From: Bradyrhizobium erythrophlei
Lineage (GTDB): Bacteria > Pseudomonadota > Alphaproteobacteria > Rhizobiales > Xanthobacteraceae
Assembly: GCF_900129425.1 (NCBI RefSeq)
Contig: NZ_LT670817.1
Span: forward strand, 2,852,001-2,916,000
DNA: 64,000 nt
Direction: 5' to 3'
Shown: positions 28,508 through 35,400 of the stretch, piece after piece
How positions within the stretch are numbered: the stretch's first letter is position 1
Layout of the letters: every line of letters begins with the position of its first letter
Made by a program: the position numbers and the translations under genes
Notes under the pieces: generated by a model
Told to the model about the DNA's origin: nothing
Seen by the model: the letters and a program-made list of their open reading frames with translations, nothing else
Database searches by the model: none

Positions 28508-28942
28508 TCAGGCGGCCGAGTCGGTTCGCGTCGCAGCGATCGCCTCGTTGTCGAACGCGGTCGAGATGTCGCGGATACTAACCACGCCGATCAGGCTGTA
28601 ATTGTCGATCACAGGCAGATGGCGGATGTGTTTTTCGTTCATCAGGTGACGGGCGTGTTCGAGCGTATCGGCCGAACTGCAGGAGACCAGCTGCTGCACT
28701 GAAATCAACTGGGAGACTTTCAGATTGACGCCGGCCGCGCCGTGCTCGGCGATCGCGCGAACCACATCGCGTTCGGTAAACATGCCGACCGCGGTGTTGC
28801 CTTCGGTCCGGACGACGTCCTTGACCACAAGCGCGCTGATATTGCTGGCGCGCATCAGTTGGGCGGCAATGGCGACGGTTTCGTTCATTCGAACCGTTGC
28901 AACGCGGGCAGTTTTCTTGCGCAGGATGTCTCCGACTTGCAT
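28508..28942 (-). CDS. CBS-domain pair protein
   Basis: A 144-residue soluble protein made almost wholly of two CBS motifs: MQVGDILRKKTARVATVR.. to VVGMFTERDVVRAIAEHG-type sequence (about 1-70), and VSQLISVQQLVSCSSADTLE.. to HLPVIDNYSLIGVVSIRDI (about 75-130). CBS pairs bind adenosyl ligands such as AMP, ATP or SAM. It starts 50 bp downstream of a TGGTAT-N5-ATGCCA operator (28992-29008), so it appears to belong to the oxalate regulon and to be transcribed with the panE-like gene. What it senses or controls is unknown. The family often acts as an energy-state sensor. Confidence 0.88.
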   Translation of the reverse strand: MQVGDILRKKTARVATVRMNETVAIAAQLMRASNISALVVKDVVRTEGNTAVGMFTERDVVRAIAEHGAAGVNLKVSQLISVQQLVSCSSADTLEHARHLMNEKHIRHLPVIDNYSLIGVVSIRDISTAFDNEAIAATRTDSAA

Positions 28943-28991
28943 CGCAACCTCCTTCAGATGAGCCGCAGGGCGTCTTCAATGATGGTCACAG

Positions 28992-29008
28992 TGGTATACA
29001 TTATGCCA
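28992..29008 (-). promoter_or_regulatory. GntR operator A, in front of the CBS-panE unit
   Basis: TGGTAT-ACATT-ATGCCA (plus-strand reading), a 6-5-6 inverted repeat. On the minus strand a consensus TTGACA (29016-29011) stands 2 bp before it, so the operator occupies the spacer of a promoter reading towards the CBS gene, whose start is at 28942. Four further copies lie in the next 6 kb. Confidence 0.75.
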
Positions 29009-29172
29009 ATTGTCAACTTAAAATCGGAGTTATTCAACCGTGCGTCGATCGCAAAAAGCGGCAGTAATATTGACATTTTCGTACCTCCGGAAAAACCTGG
29101 CTGCCCAGATCCCGCTTGCATCCGGACGGGCGCAATCCGTCCTTGTATCTTGTATGCAGGCAGGTAGGCGGC

Positions 29173-29205
29173 AAAAAAAGAGGCGCAACGGCGTGCGCCT
29201 CTTTT
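29173..29205 (-). terminator. Intrinsic terminator of oxlT
   Basis: AAAAGAGGCGCA and TGCGCCTCTTTT form a 12-bp stem around a 6-base loop (29176-29205). On the minus strand the stem ends in a run of seven T. It lies just past the oxlT stop (29226) and could also act on plus-strand reads. Confidence 0.8.
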
Positions 29206-29225
29206 CAACGAATGTGCGGGGGATA

Positions 29226-30536
29226 TCAGGCGGCTTTGACGTCTCGCGCCCTGGCGTCGGTCATGGCTTCATTGCCGAGGATAAAGGCGCGCCGCATCGG
29301 TTTGATCACGAACAGGGCCAGCAGTGCGGCGGTGGCGTTGAGCGCAACCGCGATCGCGAACACCGCCTGCCAGCCGTAATTGGCCGCGACGATGCTCGCC
29401 AGCGGCACCAGCAGCGAGGCCGTTCCCTTCGCCGTGTACAGCATGCCGTTGTTGGTGGTGGCGAATTTCACGCCGAAGGTATCGCCGCTGGTGGCGGGAA
29501 ACAGGCTGTAGATCTCGCCGAACACGCCGAAATATACCGCGGTCGCCAGCACGAAGACGATCGGAATGTGACCGTACACCGACAGCGTCAGCACCATCAG
29601 CGCGGCCGTTCCGAACGCGATGAACATGGTGTGTTCGCGGCCGATGGTGTCGGAGACCCAGCCGAAGAACGGCCGGCCGAAACCGTCAAAGATGCGGTCG
29701 AGCGAAATCGCAAAGGTCAACGCGGCCATCTGGAAGCCGAGAATGCCGACCGGTTCGTTGGCGATCTTGAAGTCGTGGGCAATCGGCGCGATCTGCGCCG
29801 CAGTCATCAGGCCGCCCGCCGCGACCATCACGAACACCAGATACATTATCCAGAAGATCGGGCTGCGCAGCACCTGGGGCGGGGTGAAGTCGATCTTGGT
29901 CTGCGGCAGGTTGAGCTGCTTCTTTTTCGCCGGCATCACGCGCGACGGTTTGCGCAGAAAAAATGCCAGGATGAAGACGATCACGCCTTGTCCAATGCCA
30001 AAGGTCAGGAACGCGTGCTGATAGCCGCTGGCCGCAATCATGTTCGCAATCGGCACCACGGTAATCGCGGCGCCGGCGCCGAAGCCGGCCGCGGTCGCGC
30101 CTGCGGCCAAGCCGCGGTGGTCTGGAAACCATTTCAAAGCGTTGCCGACGCAGGTTCCGTACACCGAGCCGGCGCCGATTCCGCCGACGATCGCAGCAAT
30201 ATAAAGAATCACCAGCGAATCGGCGTAGGAATTCAGCACCCAGGCAATCGCGATCATCACCCCGCCGAACGCGATCACGACGCTCGGGCCGTACTTGTCG
30301 ACGAACCAGGCTTCGATCGGTACCAGCCAGGTTTCCGTGACCACGAAAAGCGTAAAGGCCAACTGGATCGCGGCTCTGCCCCAGTGATATTTGGCGTCGA
30401 TCGGATCGACGAACAGCGTCCAGCCGTATTGCAGATTTGCGATCATCGCCATGCAGACGACACCCATCGCAAGTTGCATCCAGCGGAAATACGGGGCTTC
30501 TGCCGCAGCTGTTGGTTGTGTGGCGGTGGTGGTCAT
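29226..30536 (-). CDS. oxlT: Oxalate/formate antiporter, major facilitator superfamily
   Basis: A 436-residue, 12-helix inner-membrane carrier of the OxlT type, which exchanges external oxalate for internal formate; in oxalotrophs this also builds a proton gradient. Seen: FRWMQLAMGVVCMAMIANLQ and YGWTLFV in helix 1, WLVPIEAWFVDKYGPSVVI after helix 2, the glycine-rich GGIGAGSVYGTCVGNALKWF in helix 4, and LDRIFDGFGRPFFGWVSDTI in the loop 8-9 repeat. The start is ATG 30536, with GGGAGGAACC directly upstream, not the longer frame. Frc and Oxc are encoded nearby, supporting oxalate as substrate. An operator (30595-30611) lies 59 bp upstream of the start and a terminator follows the gene, so oxlT is its own transcript. 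Confidence 0.9.
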   Translation of the reverse strand: MTTTATQPTAAAEAPYFRWMQLAMGVVCMAMIANLQYGWTLFVDPIDAKYHWGRAAIQLAFTLFVVTETWLVPIEAWFVDKYGPSVVIAFGGVMIAIAWVLNSYADSLVILYIAAIVGGIGAGSVYGTCVGNALKWFPDHRGLAAGATAAGFGAGAAITVVPIANMIAASGYQHAFLTFGIGQGVIVFILAFFLRKPSRVMPAKKKQLNLPQTKIDFTPPQVLRSPIFWIMYLVFVMVAAGGLMTAAQIAPIAHDFKIANEPVGILGFQMAALTFAISLDRIFDGFGRPFFGWVSDTIGREHTMFIAFGTAALMVLTLSVYGHIPIVFVLATAVYFGVFGEIYSLFPATSGDTFGVKFATTNNGMLYTAKGTASLLVPLASIVAANYGWQAVFAIAVALNATAALLALFVIKPMRRAFILGNEAMTDARARDVKAA

Positions 30537-30594
30537 GGTTCCTCCCGAAGGCACGCTTCTGCTTAAACGATGAGCGTTACCGGTCGGGGTATTT

Positions 30595-30611
30595 TGGTAT
30601 GTGATATGCCA
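30595..30611 (-). promoter_or_regulatory. GntR operator B, in front of oxlT
   Basis: TGGTAT-GTGAT-ATGCCA, the same 6-5-6 inverted repeat as at the other sites. On the minus strand TTGCGC stands 2 bp before it and CAAAAT follows at a 17-bp spacing, a plausible -35/-10 pair with the operator in the spacer. The oxlT start is 59 bp downstream. Confidence 0.75.
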
Positions 30612-30703
30612 GAGCGCAAGCCATTCTTTTGGCAGGAAGCGGGCCGGCACAAGATGTCGCAGTTGCCCCCGGTGAGGCGAGGGGCGGGTCAGATTTATGA
30701 GCG

Positions 30704-30731
30704 AAAAAAATGACCCCGGAAAATCGGGGCC
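30704..30731 (-). terminator. Intrinsic terminator of the small gene 30806-30943
   Basis: On the minus strand GGCCCCG-ATTTT-CCGGGGTC is followed by seven T. It ends a transcript coming from the 45-residue gene about 75 bp upstream, so the small gene has its own operator, ribosome site and terminator. Confidence 0.7.
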
Positions 30732-30805
30732 ATAGGGGTCGGTAGTTCTAGTTGCAGCTCCAACTCAGCCGCGGCGGAGATGTTCCGCTGCAGCGCATTG
30801 ACAGC

Positions 30806-30943
30806 CTAAAGACCGGGATGGGGAGGCTCGCAGTTGCGGATGGCGATCATGGCGCTCGCCATCAGCAGACGATCGAGGGTGGCCATGAAGCGGCCAAACA
30901 GGGTGGCGGAAGGCGCAAAGCCGATCGAAGCAGTCTTGGACAT
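30806..30943 (-). CDS. Small protein (45 aa) of the oxalate regulon, function unknown
   Basis: The frame reads MSKTASIGFAPSATLFGRFM, then ATLDRLLMASAMIAIRN, then CEPPHPGL. AAGGGGACAAG stands directly before the ATG, a strong ribosome site. A regulon operator (30992-31008) lies 49 bp upstream and a terminator downstream. The middle is an amphipathic or weakly hydrophobic helix, LFGRFMATLDRLLMASAMIAIRN. Short proteins with this LFGRF..LDRxLMASAxIAIRN pattern occur repeatedly in bradyrhizobia, as far as I recall. Past the TAG the same frame stays open for about 36 codons, probably by chance. It could be a membrane-associated or regulatory peptide; I assign no function. Confidence 0.72.
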   Translation of the reverse strand: MSKTASIGFAPSATLFGRFMATLDRLLMASAMIAIRNCEPPHPGL

Positions 30944-30991
30944 CTTGTCCCCTTATCGCGGTTGAGTGGATCGCTGAGTTCTACTCTGTCT

Positions 30992-31008
30992 AGGCATGCC
31001 AGATACCA
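30992..31008 (-). promoter_or_regulatory. GntR operator C, in front of the 45-residue small gene
   Basis: AGGCAT-GCCAG-ATACCA on the plus strand, which is TGGTAT-CTGGC-ATGCCT on the minus strand. It differs from the consensus in one outer base. TTGTTG precedes it by 1 bp on the minus strand and TAGACA follows 17 bp after that, a weak promoter pair. The small gene starts 49 bp downstream. Confidence 0.6.
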
Positions 31009-31080
31009 GCAACAATCCATTTGTTTGCATGGCAGCATATTCCGTATTGCAACGCAACATAAGGGCGCCGGTATGGCGTC

Positions 31081-31111
31081 AAACAAAAAGGCCGCCGGAA
31101 AACCGGCGGCC
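31081..31111 (-). terminator. Intrinsic terminator of the oxc-frc transcript
   Basis: GGCCGCCGG-AAAA-CCGGCGGCC (31090-31111) is a perfect 9-bp stem. Read on the minus strand it ends in TTTTTGTTT. It lies 26 bp past the frc stop. Confidence 0.85.
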
Positions 31112-31136
31112 CACAGATGCAGGAAAGGGTGGTTGC

Positions 31137-32414
31137 TTATTCGGCGGCGACCTTCCGCGGCGGATCGAGCGCGCCGGAATCGCGGATCTCCGCGACCTGA
31201 TGGTCGGTAAAGCCAAGAACCTGGCGCAGGATTTCGTCGGTATGTTCGCCGAGCAGCGGCGAGCGCAGCACTTCGGTGGGGCTGTCCGACAGTTTGATCG
31301 GATTGCCGACCGACAGATACTTGCCGCGTTTGGGATGATCGACCTCGACCACGGTGCCGGTGGCGCGCAGCGACTGATCTTCCGCCAGCTCCTTCATCGA
31401 CAGGATCGGGCCGCAGGGAATGTCGTCCTTGTTGAGGATCTCCATCGCCTCGAATTTTGTCTTCGTCATCGTCCATTGCTCGATGCGGGCGAAGATCTCG
31501 TTCAGGCGCGACAGCCGGGCAGGCGGCTTGGCGTAATCCGGATGGGTCTTCCAGCCGGGCTCGCCGATGATGTCGCAAATCTTCTCCCAGACCGGCGCCT
31601 GGGTGATGAAGTAGATGTAGGCATTTGGATCGGTCTCCCAGCCCTTGCACTTCAGGATGCGGCCCGGCTGGCCGCCGCCGGAATCGTTGCCGGCGCGTGG
31701 CACGGCGTCGCCGAACGGAATGCCTTCACCGAACTGGCTGTACTCCTTGAGCGGACCATGGGCGAGGCGCTGCTGATCGCGCAGCTTGACGCGCGCCAGG
31801 TTCAAAACCCCGTCCTGCATCGCGGCGGTGACCTTTTGGCCCTTGCCGGTGACGGTGCGCTGATAGAGCGCGGTGACGATCCCGAGCGCCAGATGCAGCC
31901 CGGTGCCGCTGTCGCCGATCTGCGCGCCGGTGACCAGCGGCAAGCCGTCGCGGAAACCGGTGGTCGATGCCGCGCCGCCGGTGCACTGGGCGACGTTCTC
32001 ATAGACCTTGCAGTCCTCGTAGGGACCAGGGCCGAAACCCTTGATCGAGGCAACGATCATTTTCGGATTGATCGCCTGAATCTTTTCCCAGGGAAAGCCC
32101 ATGCGGTCGAGCACGCCGGGGCCGAAATTTTCCACCAGCACGTCGCAGCTCTTGATCAGGGCAGTGAGGACTTCCTTGCCCTTCGGGTTCTTGGTGTCGA
32201 GCGTGATCGAGCGCTTGTTGTGGTTGAGCATGGTGAAATACAGGCTGTCGACATTCGGCACATCCTGCAATTGACCGCGCGTGATGTCGCCGACGCCGGG
32301 GCGCTCGACCTTGATCACGTCGGCGCCGAACCATGCCAGCAACTGCGTGCAGGTCGGTCCTGACTGGACGTGGGTGAAATCGAGAATGCGAACGCCCTTC
32401 AGCGCCTTTGTCAT
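31137..32414 (-). CDS. frc: Formyl-CoA:oxalate CoA-transferase
   Basis: This class III CoA-transferase moves CoA from formyl-CoA to oxalate, giving oxalyl-CoA and formate. At 425 residues it has the family length. It has the catalytic Asp in TGAQIGDSGTGLHLALG (D168, equal to D169 of the Oxalobacter enzyme), the N-terminal LDFTHVQSGPTCTQLLAWFG, and the mobile glycine loop GNDSGGGQPGR that gates the active site. That loop separates true Frc from general CaiB/BaiF transferases. It lies 154 bp after oxc on the same strand, with a dispersed palindrome between and a strong terminator behind. Together with Oxc it completes the catalytic cycle from oxalate to formate and CO2. Confidence 0.95.
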   Translation of the reverse strand: MTKALKGVRILDFTHVQSGPTCTQLLAWFGADVIKVERPGVGDITRGQLQDVPNVDSLYFTMLNHNKRSITLDTKNPKGKEVLTALIKSCDVLVENFGPGVLDRMGFPWEKIQAINPKMIVASIKGFGPGPYEDCKVYENVAQCTGGAASTTGFRDGLPLVTGAQIGDSGTGLHLALGIVTALYQRTVTGKGQKVTAAMQDGVLNLARVKLRDQQRLAHGPLKEYSQFGEGIPFGDAVPRAGNDSGGGQPGRILKCKGWETDPNAYIYFITQAPVWEKICDIIGEPGWKTHPDYAKPPARLSRLNEIFARIEQWTMTKTKFEAMEILNKDDIPCGPILSMKELAEDQSLRATGTVVEVDHPKRGKYLSVGNPIKLSDSPTEVLRSPLLGEHTDEILRQVLGFTDHQVAEIRDSGALDPPRKVAAE

Positions 32415-32441
32415 GGTGGTGCTCCGTTAGAAACTATGTTG

Positions 32442-32561
32442 GTCGTCACGCCCACGAAGGCGGGCATCCAGTAATCGCTGCTGGTTCGGTCGGCGTACGG
32501 TCTTCATCTCACGATCGTTCGTTGGTCACCGGATTCCCCGCCTAAGCGGGGAATGACGCCT
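32442..32561. repeat. Palindromic repeat between oxc and frc
   Basis: Two short stems lie in the 154-bp gap: CGCCCACGAAGGCGGGC at 32449-32465 and TTCCCCGCCTAAGCGGGGAA at 32534-32553, flanked by GTCGTCA and TGACGCC in inverted order. This is the same design as the paired palindrome at 5235-5323. It may lower expression of frc relative to oxc or protect the upstream message. Confidence 0.55.
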
Positions 32562-32568
32562 GGGGTAC

Positions 32569-34311
32569 TTATTTCTTCTTCAGCATGCTTTGCGGGTTGA
32601 GGTTGCCGATGCGGCCGCTCTCGGAGCCCGCCGCCGGGTCGATCACCGCGTTGATGAGGGTCGGCTTGCCCGAGTCCATCGCCGCGTCCACGGCGCGCTT
32701 CAACTCGTCGGGCGTCGTCGCATTGACGCCGACGCCGCCGAACGCCTCCATCATCTTGTCGTAGCGCGAGTCCTTGACGAATACGGTGGTCGCGACATCG
32801 GCGCCGCCGGTCGGATTGACGTCGGTGCCGCGATAGATGCCGTTGTTGTTGAAGATCACGACGCAGACCGGCAGGTTGTAGCGGCAGATCGTCTCGACTT
32901 CCATGCCGGAGAAGCCAAAGGCGCTGTCGCCTTCGACCGCGAGCACCGGCTTGCCGGTCTCGATGGCGGCTGCGATCGCAAAACCCATGCCGATGCCCAT
33001 CACGCCCCAGGTGCCGACGTCGAGGCGCTTGCGCGGCTTGTACATGTCGATGATGCCGCGGGCGAGATCGAGCGTGTTGGCGCCTTCGTTGACGAGAATG
33101 GCGTCCGGCCGCTCCTTGATGACGTTGCGCAGCGCGCCGAGGGCGCCGTGATAGTCCATCGGCGACTTGTTGTTCATTAGCCGCGGCGCCATCTTGGCGA
33201 TGTTTTCTTCTCTCTTGTTATTGACGGTGCCGACCCAGTCGGCCGGCGCCGAAGGCCAGTTGCCGCCCATGCCCTCGAGCAGCGCGGCGACGCAGGAACC
33301 GATATCGCCGACCAGCGGAGCCGCGATCTCGACGTTTGAGTCCATCTCCCTGGGCTCGATGTCTATCTGGATGAATTTCTTCGGGGCCTCGCCCCATGTC
33401 TTGCCCTTGCCGTGCGACAGCAGCCAGTTGAGGCGGGCGCCGATCAGCATCACGACGTCGGCGTCCTTCAGCACCGTCGAGCGCGCCGCTCCCGCGCATT
33501 GCGGATGGGTGTCGGGCAACAGGCCCTTGGCCATGCTCATCGGCAGGAAGGGAATGCCGCTCTTCTCGACCAGCGCGCGGATATCGTCATCGGCCTGCGC
33601 GTAGGCCGCGCCCTTGCCGAGGATGATCAGCGGGCGTTTTGCACCTTTCAACACATCGAGCGCGCGCTTGACCGAAGCGGGCGCGGGAATCTGGGCAGGA
33701 GCGGGGTCGATGACCTTGACCAGCGACTTGGCACCAGCCGTGGCGTCCATCACCTGCGAGAAAAGTTTGCCCGGCAGATCGAGATAGACGCCGCCCGGGC
33801 GGCCCGAAACGGCGGCGCGGATCGCGCGCGCCAGGCCGATGCCGATGTCCGCCGCATGCAGGACGCGGAAGGCCGCCTTGCAGAGCGGCTTGGCGATCGC
33901 CAACTGGTCCATCTCTTCGTAGTCGCCCTGTTGCAGATCGACGATCTCGCGCTCGGACGAGCCGGAGATCAGGATCATCGGAAAGCAGTTGGTAGTGGCA
34001 TTGGCCAGCGCCGTCAGGCCGTTGAGAAAGCCCGGGGCCGACACCGTGAGGCAGACGCCGGGCTTTTTGGTCAGGAAGCCGGCGATCGCCGCGGCATTGC
34101 CGGCGTTCTGCTCATGCCGGAACGAGATGACGCGGATGCCTTCAGCCTGTGCCATCCGGCCGAAGTCGGTGATCGGGATGCCGGGCACACCGTAGATCGT
34201 GTTGATGTCGTTGAGCTTGAGCGCGTCGATGACGAGATGAAAGCCATCCGTCAGATCCTGCTGTGCTTCTTCCGCGGTGGAGGTCTCGGTCTTGGCTGCG
34301 GTTTTCAGCAT
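32569..34311 (-). CDS. oxc: Oxalyl-CoA decarboxylase
   Basis: This ThDP- and Mg-dependent enzyme splits oxalyl-CoA into formyl-CoA and CO2. At 580 residues it has the family length. The N-terminal Pyr domain holds YGVPGIPITDF and the ThDP-activating glutamate in SFRHEQNAGNAAAIAG (E67). The middle domain has PLIILGKGAAYAQ, where the regulatory ADP binds in known structures. The PP domain has the ThDP motif, from AVEGDSAFGFSGMEVETICR to IFNNNGIYRG. The C-terminal tail ends RIGNLNPQSMLKKK. It lies 81 bp downstream of the GntR gene on the same strand, and no operator was seen in that gap, so regulator, oxc and frc are probably one transcript. Confidence 0.96.
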   Translation of the reverse strand: MLKTAAKTETSTAEEAQQDLTDGFHLVIDALKLNDINTIYGVPGIPITDFGRMAQAEGIRVISFRHEQNAGNAAAIAGFLTKKPGVCLTVSAPGFLNGLTALANATTNCFPMILISGSSEREIVDLQQGDYEEMDQLAIAKPLCKAAFRVLHAADIGIGLARAIRAAVSGRPGGVYLDLPGKLFSQVMDATAGAKSLVKVIDPAPAQIPAPASVKRALDVLKGAKRPLIILGKGAAYAQADDDIRALVEKSGIPFLPMSMAKGLLPDTHPQCAGAARSTVLKDADVVMLIGARLNWLLSHGKGKTWGEAPKKFIQIDIEPREMDSNVEIAAPLVGDIGSCVAALLEGMGGNWPSAPADWVGTVNNKREENIAKMAPRLMNNKSPMDYHGALGALRNVIKERPDAILVNEGANTLDLARGIIDMYKPRKRLDVGTWGVMGIGMGFAIAAAIETGKPVLAVEGDSAFGFSGMEVETICRYNLPVCVVIFNNNGIYRGTDVNPTGGADVATTVFVKDSRYDKMMEAFGGVGVNATTPDELKRAVDAAMDSGKPTLINAVIDPAAGSESGRIGNLNPQSMLKKK

Positions 34312-34392
34312 CGGTTAGTCTCCCTGATCGTTTCTTGATGAAGACGACTTCGTCGTCCTCTAAGTCGCCGTTCCCAGTGAACGGCCGGTTAT

Positions 34393-35085
34393 TTAGAACA
34401 GCTCTTGGCCGTGGGCTTCCACATAAGCGGCCAGGCCGAGCGTGTGATCGCGCGCCCGCTTTTCCGCAAGCTCGGTATCGCGTTCCTCGAGTGCTTCGAT
34501 GATCGCCATGTGCTCGGGCAACGACGTTGCGGTGCGGTCGACGCGTCCGATCGTCAGCTGCCGGTAGCCGCGCACGTGCAGCAGGATGTCGTTGGTCATA
34601 TCGACCAGCACCGGCGACTCGCTGAGCGAGATCAGGGCCTGATGGAAAGCAATGTTGGCCTTCGAATATTCCTCGACGTGATCCTGCGGCAGGCGGTCCT
34701 TGCCGAAATTCCTGAAAAAGTCGCGCAGCGCGGAAATGTCCTTTTTGCGCGCGGTGGTCGTGATCAACCGCGCGGCCATGCTTTCGAGCGCGGCCCAGGC
34801 CCGGATCATGTCGACGATCTCGCTCTTGGTGCGGCGTACGACGATAATGCCGCGGCGCGGCACGGTCTTGACGAAACCGTCCTGCTCCAGCATCGCGATC
34901 GCCTCGCGGATTGGAGTCCGGCTGACGCCGAGGCGCTCCGATAGCGCCCGCTCGTCAAGCATCACTGGTTCGGGCGTCGCGTAGATGTCCATCTTGAGGA
35001 TGGCTTCTTTCAAGGCCTCGTAGGCCTTGTTCTTGAAGCTTGTCTCCGGCACAATTCGGACGATTGCAATCTCTGCCTCGGCCAT
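34393..35085 (-). CDS. GntR-family (FCD subfamily) regulator of the oxalate genes
   Basis: A 230-residue regulator. The winged helix is in residues 17-80 (SFKNKAYEALKEAILKMDIY.. ERLGVSRTPIREAIAMLEQD). An all-helical FCD ligand domain follows, with likely metal-binding histidines in NIAFHQALISLSESP and LPEHMAIIEALEERD and RARDHTLG. It is divergent from the acyl-CoA synthetase gene and precedes oxc and frc on its own strand. Operators D and E lie in the 315-bp divergent spacer, and the same repeat precedes every other oxalate transcript. I infer that this protein binds TGGYAT-N5-ATRCCA, represses by blocking RNA polymerase and is released by oxalate or an acyl-CoA derived from it. It would also control its own gene. 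Confidence 0.9.
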   Translation of the reverse strand: MAEAEIAIVRIVPETSFKNKAYEALKEAILKMDIYATPEPVMLDERALSERLGVSRTPIREAIAMLEQDGFVKTVPRRGIIVVRRTKSEIVDMIRAWAALESMAARLITTTARKKDISALRDFFRNFGKDRLPQDHVEEYSKANIAFHQALISLSESPVLVDMTNDILLHVRGYRQLTIGRVDRTATSLPEHMAIIEALEERDTELAEKRARDHTLGLAAYVEAHGQELF

Positions 35086-35164
35086 GATGGGCTGCGCCTC
35101 ATTTGTTGCGTCAGGGGCACGACAAATTTCCCCTTGGGAGAAGTCACAATATCGAAATTATTTT

Positions 35165-35190
35165 TGGCATACCAAATGCCAGAATGTCAA
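35165..35190 (-). promoter_or_regulatory. GntR operator D with -35 box, reading to the GntR-oxc-frc unit
   Basis: TGGCAT-ACCAA-ATGCCA at 35165-35181, a perfect 6-5-6 inverted repeat. On the minus strand a consensus TTGACA (35190-35185) stands 3 bp before it, so the operator fills the promoter spacer. The GntR start is 80 bp downstream. Confidence 0.78.
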
Positions 35191-35229
35191 GTTACGCATA
35201 TTTTCAGTACTTCCATTCGATGGCGCGCC

Positions 35230-35262
35230 TTGACAACTTCGTTTCTGGCATACCAAATGCCA
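35230..35262 (+). promoter_or_regulatory. GntR operator E with upstream TTGACA, reading to the acyl-CoA synthetase
   Basis: TGGCAT-ACCAA-ATGCCA at 35246-35262, identical to operator D over all 17 bases. A TTGACA at 35230-35235 lies 10 bp before it on the plus strand. The synthetase start is 138 bp downstream, leaving a long leader in which I see no further element. Confidence 0.72.
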
Positions 35263-35400
35263 TAATGCAGCCAAGCCAACGAACGCGGACCCGCGTTCGC
35301 CTTCACCGGGAATACCGATCGAGTATACGCAGATAATCGTGGTCCTGGTGGCCGCGCGCGTTGCCGCCGGATTAAAAACAGACGTCAAGGAGGAAAGCTA

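Noticed and set aside
29040..30566. A 508-codon frame antisense to oxlT
   Set aside because: The minus strand gives a 12-helix transporter with family motifs; the plus-strand product is a charged low-complexity sequence.
30698..30808. In-frame continuation of the 45-residue small gene past its TAG for about 36 codons
   Set aside because: It runs through the terminator hairpin, lacks any readthrough signal I can recognise and is short enough to be chance.
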